64,000 nt of DNA from Clostridiales bacterium. GTDB lineage: Bacteria; Bacillota; Clostridia; Lachnospirales; WQUN01. The position numbers were made by a program, and so were the translations under genes. The stretch spans positions 1 through 64,000 of the forward strand of contig JAISVZ010000196.1 in NCBI GenBank assembly GCA_031271295.1, written 5' to 3'. Shown here one piece after another: positions 16,659 to 25,820 of this stretch. Under the pieces are notes generated by a model, which had not been told where the DNA came from, did no database searches, and saw only the letters and a program-made list of their open reading frames with translations. Every line of letters starts with the position of its first letter. Positions within the stretch are counted from its first letter, which is position 1.

Positions 16659-18002
16659 TTATACGCGAAACAGATTGTGAAAAACAATAACATATGTAAA
16701 ATACCCGTCTTTAGTTTCATAATGAGTATCTCCGTTATATTTTTTCACGGTTTTAGAAATTATCTTCATTCCAAGCCCGTGCGCGAACTTGTCGGTTTTT
16801 GTTGTTTTTAAAGTTTTGTCCTTTTCAATTGAAATGTTCCCGGAAAACGTGTTCTCACACTTTATTACAAAACTGTCTTTGTTTCTTGAGGCGGTTATTT
16901 GTACTTTAGGCTTGCCGTCTGTGCTAACACAGTTTTCAATTGCGTTATTAAGCAAATTAGACATTATGCTCATCATATCTACCGGTTTTATTGGGAAATC
17001 TTCGGGTATGTTAACATCCGCTGTAAATTCGATGTTTTTTTCTCGTGCCTGCCGCGATATATCGCTCAAAACAGCCGCCACGATTTTATTTTCGCAAAAT
17101 TCAGTATACTTTATATTGGAAGAATAGGCGGACAAAAACTCCCGCTCATAATTCCTGTATTCTTCGTTATCCCCGTTTTCAAACAAAATTTGCATTGTCC
17201 TTATGTGAGATTCTATATCATGGTGAATTTCCCTTATTTTTTGCCTGTATTCGTTTTGTTCTTCGTAATACTTGTATTGTAATTCGTTGTGCTGGGACAA
17301 AAACAAATTTTCCTGCAAAAGCTGCTTTTTATGGGCATTGTCAAAACTGAGTTTGGTAGCCAATGCAAATGTTAAAAAAAGCAGTAAACCAATAAAAATG
17401 GCAAAATCAGTGCTTATTTCTTTGGAATCTAAATAATAAGACACAAAATAATTATATATCTGAAACACCATGAAAACTAAAGTTAAAGCTATGCCAACAT
17501 TCTTGTTAATACTTACTCTTTTCAAAATTTTTCTGATTAAAAGCGCGGTTAAAGGAAGAAGCAACGCCATGAAAAGCCTGTCAAAAATAAAAATAAAGCT
17601 TTGTGAAACGGAGGTAAAAAACTCAATGGACATAAAGGATAAATAACCTGGGTATTCGGTGAAAAAAAGCGAAAATAACGAAATATATACGGCGATAAAA
17701 ATAGTAAAGGTAAAAGCCAGAATAAAATTAATCGCAATATTTTTAAATATATCCCCTTCAATGAAAATATAAAAATATGCGATTGTACTTACGGTGTTAA
17801 AAACAAACACAAATGTAGGATTTGAGATGAAAAACAAATCCGTAGCCATAAGCGAAAGCGCCCTCCACAGCAAGAAAACAGAATATGCGGCAGCTTTGGA
17901 CATGTCCTGTTTAACTTTCATTACCAAAAACATTGAAAGCCCGCCTAAAACCCACGATGTAACCGAAATAAAATTTCCTACTATAAAAAGTGTATTAGTC
18001 AT
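16659..18002 (-). CDS. AgrC-like membrane histidine kinase
   Basis: A 447-residue sensor kinase. The first ~215 residues contain six or seven hydrophobic segments with little outside the membrane. A coiled coil follows, then the H-box REIHHDIESHIRTMQ (phosphoacceptor His in HHD), the N-box NLLNNAIENCV and a GHKL ATPase end with HGLGMKII. This is the HPK10-type arrangement of AgrC, ComD and related peptide sensors. AAGGAG precedes ATG by 7 bases. It lies 12 bases after the LytTR regulator gene and is presumably its partner. No peptide precursor gene was found next to it. Confidence 0.85.
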   Translation of the reverse strand: MTNTLFIVGNFISVTSWVLGGLSMFLVMKVKQDMSKAAAYSVFLLWRALSLMATDLFFISNPTFVFVFNTVSTIAYFYIFIEGDIFKNIAINFILAFTFTIFIAVYISLFSLFFTEYPGYLSFMSIEFFTSVSQSFIFIFDRLFMALLLPLTALLIRKILKRVSINKNVGIALTLVFMVFQIYNYFVSYYLDSKEISTDFAIFIGLLLFLTFALATKLSFDNAHKKQLLQENLFLSQHNELQYKYYEEQNEYRQKIREIHHDIESHIRTMQILFENGDNEEYRNYEREFLSAYSSNIKYTEFCENKIVAAVLSDISRQAREKNIEFTADVNIPEDFPIKPVDMMSIMSNLLNNAIENCVSTDGKPKVQITASRNKDSFVIKCENTFSGNISIEKDKTLKTTKTDKFAHGLGMKIISKTVKKYNGDTHYETKDGYFTYVIVFHNLFRV

Positions 18003-18014
18003 AGCAATTCTCCT

Positions 18015-18746
18015 TTATATTTCTCCCATAAATTTCATAAAACGTGCGTGTGCTGTTTGGGCAAAACTGCGGCTTATCGGAATAGTTATTTCATCTTGAA
18101 CAGTAAAATGAGTTTTTGTTTTATAATCCAAAACGCTTGATAAATTCACCGCGTAGCTTTTATGGCAATGAACGAATAAATCGGAATTGATTTTTAACAG
18201 CAATTTTTCTATAGATTCGTAAACAGGAATCTTTTTATTTGCCAATACAACAGTGGTAATTCTGTTGGAGTGATCCAAATACAAAATTTCATTTGTGTTT
18301 ACTACATACATTTTTTCCTTAACAGGCAGCAGCAAAGATTTACCGCGATTTTTTTCTATGTTTTTAACCGCTTTATCTATCGCCAAAGGAATTTTTTCGT
18401 TTACCTCACTTTTTAAAACAAAATATGTGTGCTCGGTTTTGTAAATGTCTTTTATTAAATTGATATTGCCGCTTACATAAATTATTTCACACGAGGGACA
18501 GATGAAATTAACGTGTTCAGCAATAGATATGCCGTTATGCTTACTTCCGCTAAAATGGATATCAAGGATTATTATGTCAAAGGCGAAACCGGTATTTTCT
18601 ATGTAGCGCAGTATTTCTTCCGGAGTGTGAAATAGGTACGGGTTAGCGGTATTACCCTCGCTTCCGAGAGATAAGCAGTTTCTCACAACGCTACATAGCT
18701 TAGCCATGTGCAGCTCGTTATCATCAGCAATTGCAATTCTATACAT
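18015..18746 (-). CDS. LytTR response regulator (AgrA-like)
   Basis: A 243-residue regulator: a receiver domain (AIADDNELH acidic pair, phospho-Asp in IIILDIHFSG, Lys in VLKSEVN) and a C-terminal LytTR DNA-binding domain from ~residue 140 (ILYLDHSNRITTVV, FVHCHKSYAVNLSSV, IPISRSF). It is first in the operon with the kinase. The divergent gene group at 18.9-28.2 kb is the likely target because two palindromes lie between the two transcription units. Confidence 0.9.
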   Translation of the reverse strand: MYRIAIADDNELHMAKLCSVVRNCLSLGSEGNTANPYLFHTPEEILRYIENTGFAFDIIILDIHFSGSKHNGISIAEHVNFICPSCEIIYVSGNINLIKDIYKTEHTYFVLKSEVNEKIPLAIDKAVKNIEKNRGKSLLLPVKEKMYVVNTNEILYLDHSNRITTVVLANKKIPVYESIEKLLLKINSDLFVHCHKSYAVNLSSVLDYKTKTHFTVQDEITIPISRSFAQTAHARFMKFMGEI

Positions 18747-18783
18747 TAAACCTTCACCTCATATGATTTGTGGAAATTTAATA

Positions 18784-18799
18784 TAATCATTAATGATTA
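18784..18799. promoter_or_regulatory. Perfect 16-base palindrome in the divergent promoter region
   Basis: TAATCATTAATGATTA equals its own reverse complement. It is centred about 45 bases upstream of the LytTR regulator gene and about 155 bases upstream of the lipoprotein gene. A dimeric regulator site is likely; the protein is unknown. Confidence 0.5.
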
Positions 18800-18833
18800 A
18801 TACGCTAAATATTACATTAGACATGTCAATTTT

Positions 18834-18871
18834 GCAATATGTATTGCGAAATTTTATGTAAATGATATATT
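18834..18871 (+). promoter_or_regulatory. Promoter with overlapping operator-like palindrome
   Basis: GCAATATGTATTGC (18834-18847) is a perfect 14-base palindrome that overlaps a -35 box TTGCGA (18844-18849). After 16 bases follows TATATT (18866-18871). Pairing extends outward imperfectly (AATTT on both sides). The position suits a repressor or regulator of the repeat-protein operon. Confidence 0.5.
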
Positions 18872-18946
18872 TGTAGAGAGTGTGAGCAGTGCAATATGCT
18901 GAATTTTCTATCCGCATTTCAAATTACAACTCATCGGAGGGGTTTT

Positions 18947-20602
18947 ATGAGAAATTTCATTTTTGCTATGGCTGTTGTGTTATCATTTTTTGTATTTTCC
19001 GGTTGCGGGGAAAATGGTGAGGCTTCAAACGACGCCTTTCCCGAAAGGTCTAAAAAATCTACTCAAGATGACAGGCAAGACAATGAAGACGGAGATGCAC
19101 CGTCTGAAATGGAAAATTCAGTAGCGGCACCTGCGCTTCAGGCGTTCGAGATAGACACAGAAACCGAAAAGTACGGGCAGGTAAAGGGAAACATATCCTT
19201 TTTCCCCGGTGGAAGTGCAGTAACGGTATACACAAACGGAAACGGAAAAGAGAGTATTGAAGGACAGATTACGACTGAGCCTAAGTGGAGCCTTGACGGA
19301 ACAAAAGCTGCCTTTATGGTAGTGGATTTAGAAGATTTGTGGTCATTTGGAAAAACATATTCTTTATACACCGTTACAGAAGAGTTGCAATTGATAGATG
19401 AAGGAGTTGTTGATTTTAAGCTTTCGGCTTCCGGAGATGCTATAGTTTATGCAAAAGCGCTTGATTCTGATGAAGAAATTGCAGAATTATGGCTTTATTC
19501 CGATGGCAAAAAAACCATAATAAGTGACGAATACTACACGGGAAGTAGTAATGTCAATTTTGCAGTTTCTCCTAAAGGGGATGCAGTAAGCTATGTTGTT
19601 CGAAATGACGACGGATACGTAGGTTTTATCTGGGACGGAAAAGCGCAGGAGTTTGGAAAGGATGTTGAGCCCTTTGCCATCTCAGACGGTGCGAAATATG
19701 TTTATTATAAAGACAATAGTGGTTACTTCGTTCAAAAAGGGACAAACAAAGATACCATGCAGGAAATTGGTGGTGATTTTTTCGCAAATATTGATTTGTC
19801 TCAGTTAGTATTTAGCTCTGAAGAAGGAACTTTCATAATAAGAGATGGCGACGAAAAAGAATTATTGGCCGGTTCGCGAATCATGACGGGCTTTGTGGTG
19901 CCATATGGAACCGCAATTCGCAGCGAAGAGCGGTTAACGATATATTCAATAGCGAATTTCTCGGACACATTTTATTTATCTAATAGGTCAAGTGGGGATG
20001 GTCTTAATATATATCATATAAATGATGGATACAAAGCAAACATAACGGCATATACAAATGGTCAAGTTTATCTTTCGAATGATGGAAAAACTCTTGTTTA
20101 CGATAGTGCCGGCGGCATTTACAAGGTAAATGGAATGTTGGATAAACCGGAAGAGGATGAAGTAATTGTGGAAGAAAATGTTGAGTATTTTTTTGCGACA
20201 GTTGCCGGAGACTCTTTGTTTTTTGTGAGTGAGGACGGCGAGATTTTTTATCAAAACGGGAAAGCAACCCCCGTATTGGTATCTAATAACGCTACAATGT
20301 ATACTAAGGACTATAACGCTTTTAGAGCATTAAGCTACAATACGTCAATGTGGTATAATAGCGCAGATTTGTCTTCGTTTACAAATGATCATATACTGGA
20401 TTACAGCTTGTTTCAGGGTAATACGCTGTTTTACAGTGTAGACGGAGAACTGTTTTCTTCAAGCGGTAACATGGGAGATGCGGTAGATATTGATGGTACA
20501 GTAGAATCATTAACAGCAGATCCTTTTAATGTTTTTGCTTATACTAATGACAAACGGTACTACCGTTCATCGGACGGAAGAAATTTTGATATTATGATGT
20601 AA
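18947..20602 (+). CDS. Lipoprotein, repeat-protein cluster type A
   Basis: A 551-residue exported lipoprotein: signal peptide with lipobox FSGC at Cys ~22, a short acidic linker, then ~470 residues of repeating beta-strand motifs (YSDGKKTIISDE, ISDGAKYVYYKDN, YHINDGYKANI, YRSSDGRNFDI) suggestive of a beta-propeller. It is closest to the gene at 24031, with which it shares KYGQVKG and VTVYTNGNGKES, but here the zinc ribbon and membrane anchor are replaced by a lipid anchor. The start at 18947 follows CGGAGGGG at 18935-18942. First gene of the cluster. Ligand unknown. Confidence 0.8.
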   Translation: MRNFIFAMAVVLSFFVFSGCGENGEASNDAFPERSKKSTQDDRQDNEDGDAPSEMENSVAAPALQAFEIDTETEKYGQVKGNISFFPGGSAVTVYTNGNGKESIEGQITTEPKWSLDGTKAAFMVVDLEDLWSFGKTYSLYTVTEELQLIDEGVVDFKLSASGDAIVYAKALDSDEEIAELWLYSDGKKTIISDEYYTGSSNVNFAVSPKGDAVSYVVRNDDGYVGFIWDGKAQEFGKDVEPFAISDGAKYVYYKDNSGYFVQKGTNKDTMQEIGGDFFANIDLSQLVFSSEEGTFIIRDGDEKELLAGSRIMTGFVVPYGTAIRSEERLTIYSIANFSDTFYLSNRSSGDGLNIYHINDGYKANITAYTNGQVYLSNDGKTLVYDSAGGIYKVNGMLDKPEEDEVIVEENVEYFFATVAGDSLFFVSEDGEIFYQNGKATPVLVSNNATMYTKDYNAFRALSYNTSMWYNSADLSSFTNDHILDYSLFQGNTLFYSVDGELFSSSGNMGDAVDIDGTVESLTADPFNVFAYTNDKRYYRSSDGRNFDIMM

Positions 20603-20630
20603 TATTTTAGGAAAATGGAGGATATTTAAA

Positions 20631-22310
20631 ATGGCGGAAAATATAAAATGTAAAACTTGCGGCGCGGATGTTCCGGCGGATATGAAATTTTGCGCCTCGT
20701 GCGGGGCAGCGGTTGAGCGTGCTCAAGCTCCTGAGGTTTCCAAAAAAGAGGAAGGATTTGCAGAAAATAAAGGCAGTAAAAATAACAGTTTTAAATTTGT
20801 AAAAGTACTTGTTTCGATTGCTGTTGTAATAGCAGTATTGGGCGTTGCTTTAGTTTCTTACGTGTTCCTCAAATCTGAAAAATATGGTAAAGTTAAAAAT
20901 ATGCTATATATTACCAATAATACAGAAAAAAATGCTGTTGTAATTCATCAAGACGGTAAGAGTAAAAGCAGTGTTGATGGTCGTTATGTAGACCTGCAGT
21001 ACAATTTTGATGAAACTAAAGCCGCTTTTTTGGTTTCAGAAAAGGGGAATTGGTCATTGTATTATGTTACTGATGAAGTGCAACTTATTGATGAAGATGT
21101 TTCTCGCTTTTCATTTTCAGCTTCCGGTAATGCAGTAGCATATGCGAAAAAAAATAATTCTTCCGAAGCAGATTATGAACTATGGTTGTATAGCGATAAT
21201 AAGCATTCTTTAATTAATGAGAAGACAGATGGCAGAATGTTTGTTTCACCAAATGGAAGCGCAATTAGTTATGTTGCTTATGATGGTGATAATAAAATTG
21301 GATGTGTATGGGACGGGAAAGAGCATGAGTTAGGTAAGGATATTATTCCTGTTGCTGTTTCTGACGGAGCAAAATATATATATTACGAGAAAGACGTGGT
21401 TCTGTATGTGCAGAAGGGAATAGAAAGTGATGAAAGGGAAAGGCTGGCACTTTTTATTGGTTCTTTTCACGGATACTTGATAGTGAACAAGGATTTATCT
21501 CAAGCTATTTTCTATGACAGCGATAGATCTAAAAGTTATATAAGCCGGGATGGTGGAAAGAAAGAGTCTCTCTCCGATGAGAGGATAAATAAAGTTATTA
21601 CACCAAATGGAACAAAAAGTTTACATAGGTTTCAAAATGGTATGGTTGATATTTATCCAATTTCAAGTTTTTCAGATACATATTATAAAACTTTAGACTA
21701 CGTCTCCTATTTCGTTAAGATATATCATATAACAAAACAATACAAGGCAATTGATATCGCTGATGATAATGATACCACTTCCGAAGTTTTTCTTGCTAAC
21801 GATGGTAAGACTTTGATTTATTTGCAAAGCGGTCGCATTTATAAGGTTAACGGCATGGAGGAAAACCCGAATACAGAAGTACTTGTTTCTGAAGATGCAA
21901 ATCAGCTTTTTGCAGTTTCTGATGGTAGTGCTGTTTTTTTTACCAATGAGGATAACGAATTATATTATCAAAAAGGGAAAAGTAAGCCAAAACTCGTTTC
22001 ATCAGACGAACCAATTGATGAGTACGACCCAAGGTCGATACGCTTCGCCGTGTTTAAGGGAGATTCTCTTTATTATGCAGTTGATAATGAGTTGTATTTT
22101 TCATCCGGAGCAAAGGGAAAGCTTGTAAATGAATTTGATTATAATATTTATAGTATAAACGTAGAAGGCGGTGCTGTAATTGTTTCTACTTACACGGTTG
22201 ATAACGGATACAATTCTAACAGTAATATTATATATAGCGCGGAGAGTTTAAGCCTATACAAATACCGTTCCATAGACGGTAGAAATTTTGAGTTGATAGA
22301 AGAAGATTAG
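20631..22310 (+). CDS. Zinc-ribbon membrane repeat protein, type B, copy 1
   Basis: A 559-residue protein: N-terminal zinc ribbon (CKTCGADVPADMKFCASCG, two CxxC pairs), ~30 polar residues, one membrane segment (VLVSIAVVIAVLGVALVSYVF), then ~470 extracellular residues of beta-rich repeats ending in YRSIDGRNFELIEED. It is closest to the next gene. The DNA is visibly more AT-rich than the flanking housekeeping genes. The site upstream is GGAGG-like and the gap to the previous gene is 28 bases. The ribbon may bind metal or partner proteins in the cytosol; the outer repeats may bind a surface ligand. Function unknown. Confidence 0.8.
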   Translation: MAENIKCKTCGADVPADMKFCASCGAAVERAQAPEVSKKEEGFAENKGSKNNSFKFVKVLVSIAVVIAVLGVALVSYVFLKSEKYGKVKNMLYITNNTEKNAVVIHQDGKSKSSVDGRYVDLQYNFDETKAAFLVSEKGNWSLYYVTDEVQLIDEDVSRFSFSASGNAVAYAKKNNSSEADYELWLYSDNKHSLINEKTDGRMFVSPNGSAISYVAYDGDNKIGCVWDGKEHELGKDIIPVAVSDGAKYIYYEKDVVLYVQKGIESDERERLALFIGSFHGYLIVNKDLSQAIFYDSDRSKSYISRDGGKKESLSDERINKVITPNGTKSLHRFQNGMVDIYPISSFSDTYYKTLDYVSYFVKIYHITKQYKAIDIADDNDTTSEVFLANDGKTLIYLQSGRIYKVNGMEENPNTEVLVSEDANQLFAVSDGSAVFFTNEDNELYYQKGKSKPKLVSSDEPIDEYDPRSIRFAVFKGDSLYYAVDNELYFSSGAKGKLVNEFDYNIYSINVEGGAVIVSTYTVDNGYNSNSNIIYSAESLSLYKYRSIDGRNFELIEED

Positions 22311-22331
22311 CTAAAAAATGGAGGTAAGAAA

Positions 22332-24008
22332 ATGGCCGAAAATGTAAAATGTAAAACTTGCGGTGCTAATGTTCCTGCGGGAATGAAGTTTTGCGCCTCG
22401 TGCGGGGCAGCGGTTGAACGTACCGAAGTGTCTGCGGCTACTTCGAAGGAAAGTAATTCAGATAATAATGAGGGCGGCAAAAGGCGAGGTTTAAATTTAA
22501 ACAAATTAATTATTCCGGCGGTTATTATAATTGCGGTGTTAGGTATTGCTTTCGTTTCTTTAAGCCTTCTTAAACCTGATAAATATGGAAAAATTGTGGG
22601 GAAAATATCTATTACAAACGACAGGGAGAACAATGTTGTTATTATTTATCCAAATGGCAAGGGTAAAAGCAACATTGATGGTGAATGTGAATTGGGGCAG
22701 TATAATTTTGAAGAAACAAAAGCGGCTTTTTTAATTAGAGAAGAGGAAGGCGATGAAGGTTCGTCACTTTATCTTGTAACCGACGAAGTGAAGCTTATTG
22801 ATGATAATGTTCATAGGTTTTCTTTTTCTGCTTCCGGTAATGCAATAGCATATGTAAAAAATTTTGATTCTGCTGAAAAAACTGGAGAACTATGGCTGTA
22901 TTATAACAATAAGAAAGACTTAATTAACGAAAAAGCAGAAGGAAAACCATTCATTTCTCCAAAAGGAAGCGCAATTGGTTATGTTGCCTATGATGGGGGC
23001 GATAAAGTTGGCTATGTATGGGACGGGAAAGAACACGAGATTGGCGAAGATACTATTCCTATCGCCGTTTCAGACGGAGCGAAATACATATATTATAAAA
23101 AAACCGATACTCTTTACGTACAAAAAGGAACAAAAGGTGATGAAAGAGAAAAACTCAGCGAAATTCCTCTTGCTATATCATTGATGCTAAATAAGGATTT
23201 ATCGCAAGTAATCTATAGTAAATTCGACGAAAATGAAGGTACTAAAAGCTATATAAGCCGGAGTGGGGGAGAAGGGGAGTTTTTGTCTGACCAAATGATA
23301 GGTAGATTAATTATTCCCAGCGGTACAAAAAGGCTAAGTTGCGATTATGATTTATTTACATTCATTGATCTGTATCCTGTTTCAGATTTTTCGGATACGT
23401 TTGGCAGAACCACCGGAACTTCCTGTGAACTTTACCGCATAACACAAAAGTACGATGCAATAAATATTGGTATGGATATTGATACCGTTTATTCCGGAGT
23501 TTTCCTTGCCGATGACGGAAAAACGATGATTTATTCTCGTGATGGTAGTGTTTACAAGATTAATGGCATGGAGGAAAACCCTAATCCTGAGAGGATATTT
23601 ACCGGTGATGTGTTAAGATTTCTTGCTGTTTCTGACGGCAGTGCAGTATTTTATGTAAAAAATAATAACGAGATTTATTATAAAAAAGGAAAAGATGAAC
23701 CGACTCTTGTCTCAGATGACCAAATCGATGAAAACAGCCCAAAGGTGGCGCAGTCAGTTTTACTTAATGGAAAAACACTTTATTATGCAATTGGTAATGA
23801 GTTGTATTTTTCAGAAGGCGCAAAGGGAAAGCTTGTAAACGAATTTGAATTTGATATTTATGGTGTATCAATTGAAGGTGGTGCGGTAATTGTGTCTACA
23901 TACATAGATGAGCGTGGTTATGATCCTAATATTAGGAGTTATGAACAAATTCTGCACCACTACCGCTCTACAGACGGAAAAAATTTCGAGTTAGTGGAAG
24001 CTGATTAA
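22332..24008 (+). CDS. Zinc-ribbon membrane repeat protein, type B, copy 2
   Basis: A 558-residue tandem paralogue of the preceding gene, with the same order of parts: zinc ribbon (CKTCGANVPAGMKFCASCG), membrane segment (IPAVIIIAVLGIAFVSLSL), and beta-rich repeats ending in YRSTDGKNFELVEAD. The two ribbons differ at very few positions, while the outer domains have diverged much more, so the ribbon is under stronger constraint or was exchanged recently. GGAGG precedes ATG. Gap to copy 1 is 21 bases. Confidence 0.8.
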   Translation: MAENVKCKTCGANVPAGMKFCASCGAAVERTEVSAATSKESNSDNNEGGKRRGLNLNKLIIPAVIIIAVLGIAFVSLSLLKPDKYGKIVGKISITNDRENNVVIIYPNGKGKSNIDGECELGQYNFEETKAAFLIREEEGDEGSSLYLVTDEVKLIDDNVHRFSFSASGNAIAYVKNFDSAEKTGELWLYYNNKKDLINEKAEGKPFISPKGSAIGYVAYDGGDKVGYVWDGKEHEIGEDTIPIAVSDGAKYIYYKKTDTLYVQKGTKGDEREKLSEIPLAISLMLNKDLSQVIYSKFDENEGTKSYISRSGGEGEFLSDQMIGRLIIPSGTKRLSCDYDLFTFIDLYPVSDFSDTFGRTTGTSCELYRITQKYDAINIGMDIDTVYSGVFLADDGKTMIYSRDGSVYKINGMEENPNPERIFTGDVLRFLAVSDGSAVFYVKNNNEIYYKKGKDEPTLVSDDQIDENSPKVAQSVLLNGKTLYYAIGNELYFSEGAKGKLVNEFEFDIYGVSIEGGAVIVSTYIDERGYDPNIRSYEQILHHYRSTDGKNFELVEAD

Positions 24009-24030
24009 TAAAAAGCGGAGGATATTTATA

Positions 24031-25803
24031 ATGGCGGAAATTAGAAAATGCAAAACGTGCGGCGCTACAGTTCCGGCGGGTATGAAGTTTTGCGCAACAT
24101 GCGGTACGAAGGTTGAATTTACCGCAAATGAAAATACGGGTGATATACCCGGAAAAAAGACGAATCTCAACTTAAGAAATTTTAATTTAAAAAAATTTGC
24201 AATGCTCGTGGTTATAATTATTGTTGCTTTTACCGCAATAAATTTTGTGTACGCGCAATTAAAACCCAGCAAGTACGGGCAGGTTAAGGGGAGCATATCC
24301 TTTGTACCCGGTGAGGGAGAGGTTACAGTATACACAAACGGAAACGGAAAAGAGAGTATGGAAGGACAGCTTGCAATTGGCAGTACAACGGAACCGCAGT
24401 GGAATCTTGACGGAACAACGGCTGCATTTATGGTAGGAGATGCAGAAGGTAACTGGTCAAGTGAACATGAAACATATACTTTGTACACCGTTACAGATGA
24501 GTTGCAAATGATTGATGAAGAAGTTTTAAATTTTATGCTCTCGGCTACCGGTGATGCTGTAGTTTATGTAAAGGAATTTGATTCGGGTGAAAAAACAGCG
24601 GAATTATGGCTGTATTCGGGCGGCAAAAAAACCATGATAAGCGATGAGTATTACGCGTTATTTGAAGGAATCTTTCAAGGAGTTTATCTCGAATATGTTG
24701 ATACTAACTATGTTGTGTCGCCTAAAGGGGATGCGGTAAGCTATTTGGCTTATAACGATGGCGGCAGTCACACTAATTTTATTTGGGACGGAAAAGCGCA
24801 GGAGCTTGGAGAGGATATTAAACCCTTTGCAATCTCGGACGGTGCGAAATATGTTTACTACAGAAAATGGGATGGTTTTTATGCTCAAAAAGGAACTAAT
24901 AAAGAAACCGCGCAAGAAATTGGAGTGAATGGTGACCATTACCACGCAAACGCTGATTTGTCCCAGATGGTATTTAGTTGCGAAGACGGAACTTATATTG
25001 TGCGAAATGGCGGCGAAAAGGAGTTGTTGTCCAATTCGCGAACGGAGGCGGGTTTTGTAGTGCCGTATGGAACGGCATTGCGAAACGAAGGGCAATTAAC
25101 TATGTATTCAATTTCGAATTTTGAGGATACATTCTATATTTCTACTACATGGTACGGTGGCGCTGATGGTTTTGATGTGTACCATATAAATGGCAAATAC
25201 AAAGCGGATGTAGCGGCGCGTGCTAACGGTCAGATTTACCTTGCAGACGATGAAAAAACTCTGATTTTTGATAATAAAAAGGGTATTTATAAGGTAAACG
25301 GCATGTTAAACAATCCGGAAAAGGAAGAATGTCTTGTTGAAGACGATGTTGCGTATTTTTTTCCAACAGTAAATGGGGAATCCTTTTTTTACGAAAGTGA
25401 TGACGACGAGATTTTATATCAAAAAGGGAAAGGCAAATCTGTATTAGTATCCGACGAAATAGAATCGTACTCCGGTAATTCCAGCCAATTTGACGGATTA
25501 AGCTACAACACTTCGCAGTGGTACAATAGTGCGTACATATCGTCGCGTGGAGATGTAATGAAGAATTATAGGATGTTTCAAGGGGATACGCTGTTTTACA
25601 GTATAGACGAGAAATTGTTTTCTTCAAGCGGGAAGGAAGGAGAGCCGGTAGATATTGACGGTATTGTTGATTCATTTACCGCAGATCCTTTTAATGTCTT
25701 TGTTTATTCCGAATATGATAGGTACGATGAAAGATACTACCATTCGTCAGACGGAAAGGATTTTGATATTGTTGATGTAATATTTAAGGGAGTACAATTT
25801 TAA
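24031..25803 (+). CDS. Zinc-ribbon membrane repeat protein, type A
   Basis: A 590-residue protein: zinc ribbon (CKTCGATVPAGMKFCATCG), membrane segment (FAMLVVIIIVAFTAINFVYA), then type A repeats like those of the lipoprotein at 18947 (KYGQVKGSISFVPGE, YSGGKKTMISDEYY, FHSSDGKDFDI-like end). A 42-base stretch here (from 24328) matches the lipoprotein gene at 41 positions. The four genes therefore stand in A-B-B-A order. GGAGG precedes ATG. Confidence 0.8.
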   Translation: MAEIRKCKTCGATVPAGMKFCATCGTKVEFTANENTGDIPGKKTNLNLRNFNLKKFAMLVVIIIVAFTAINFVYAQLKPSKYGQVKGSISFVPGEGEVTVYTNGNGKESMEGQLAIGSTTEPQWNLDGTTAAFMVGDAEGNWSSEHETYTLYTVTDELQMIDEEVLNFMLSATGDAVVYVKEFDSGEKTAELWLYSGGKKTMISDEYYALFEGIFQGVYLEYVDTNYVVSPKGDAVSYLAYNDGGSHTNFIWDGKAQELGEDIKPFAISDGAKYVYYRKWDGFYAQKGTNKETAQEIGVNGDHYHANADLSQMVFSCEDGTYIVRNGGEKELLSNSRTEAGFVVPYGTALRNEGQLTMYSISNFEDTFYISTTWYGGADGFDVYHINGKYKADVAARANGQIYLADDEKTLIFDNKKGIYKVNGMLNNPEKEECLVEDDVAYFFPTVNGESFFYESDDDEILYQKGKGKSVLVSDEIESYSGNSSQFDGLSYNTSQWYNSAYISSRGDVMKNYRMFQGDTLFYSIDEKLFSSSGKEGEPVDIDGIVDSFTADPFNVFVYSEYDRYDERYYHSSDGKDFDIVDVIFKGVQF

Positions 25804-25820
25804 ATGGGAGGAACCAGAAT

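Noticed and set aside
18896-18946. Upstream extension of the lipoprotein gene
   Set aside because: The later ATG at 18947 has CGGAGGGG at the right distance and begins a proper signal peptide with lipobox.
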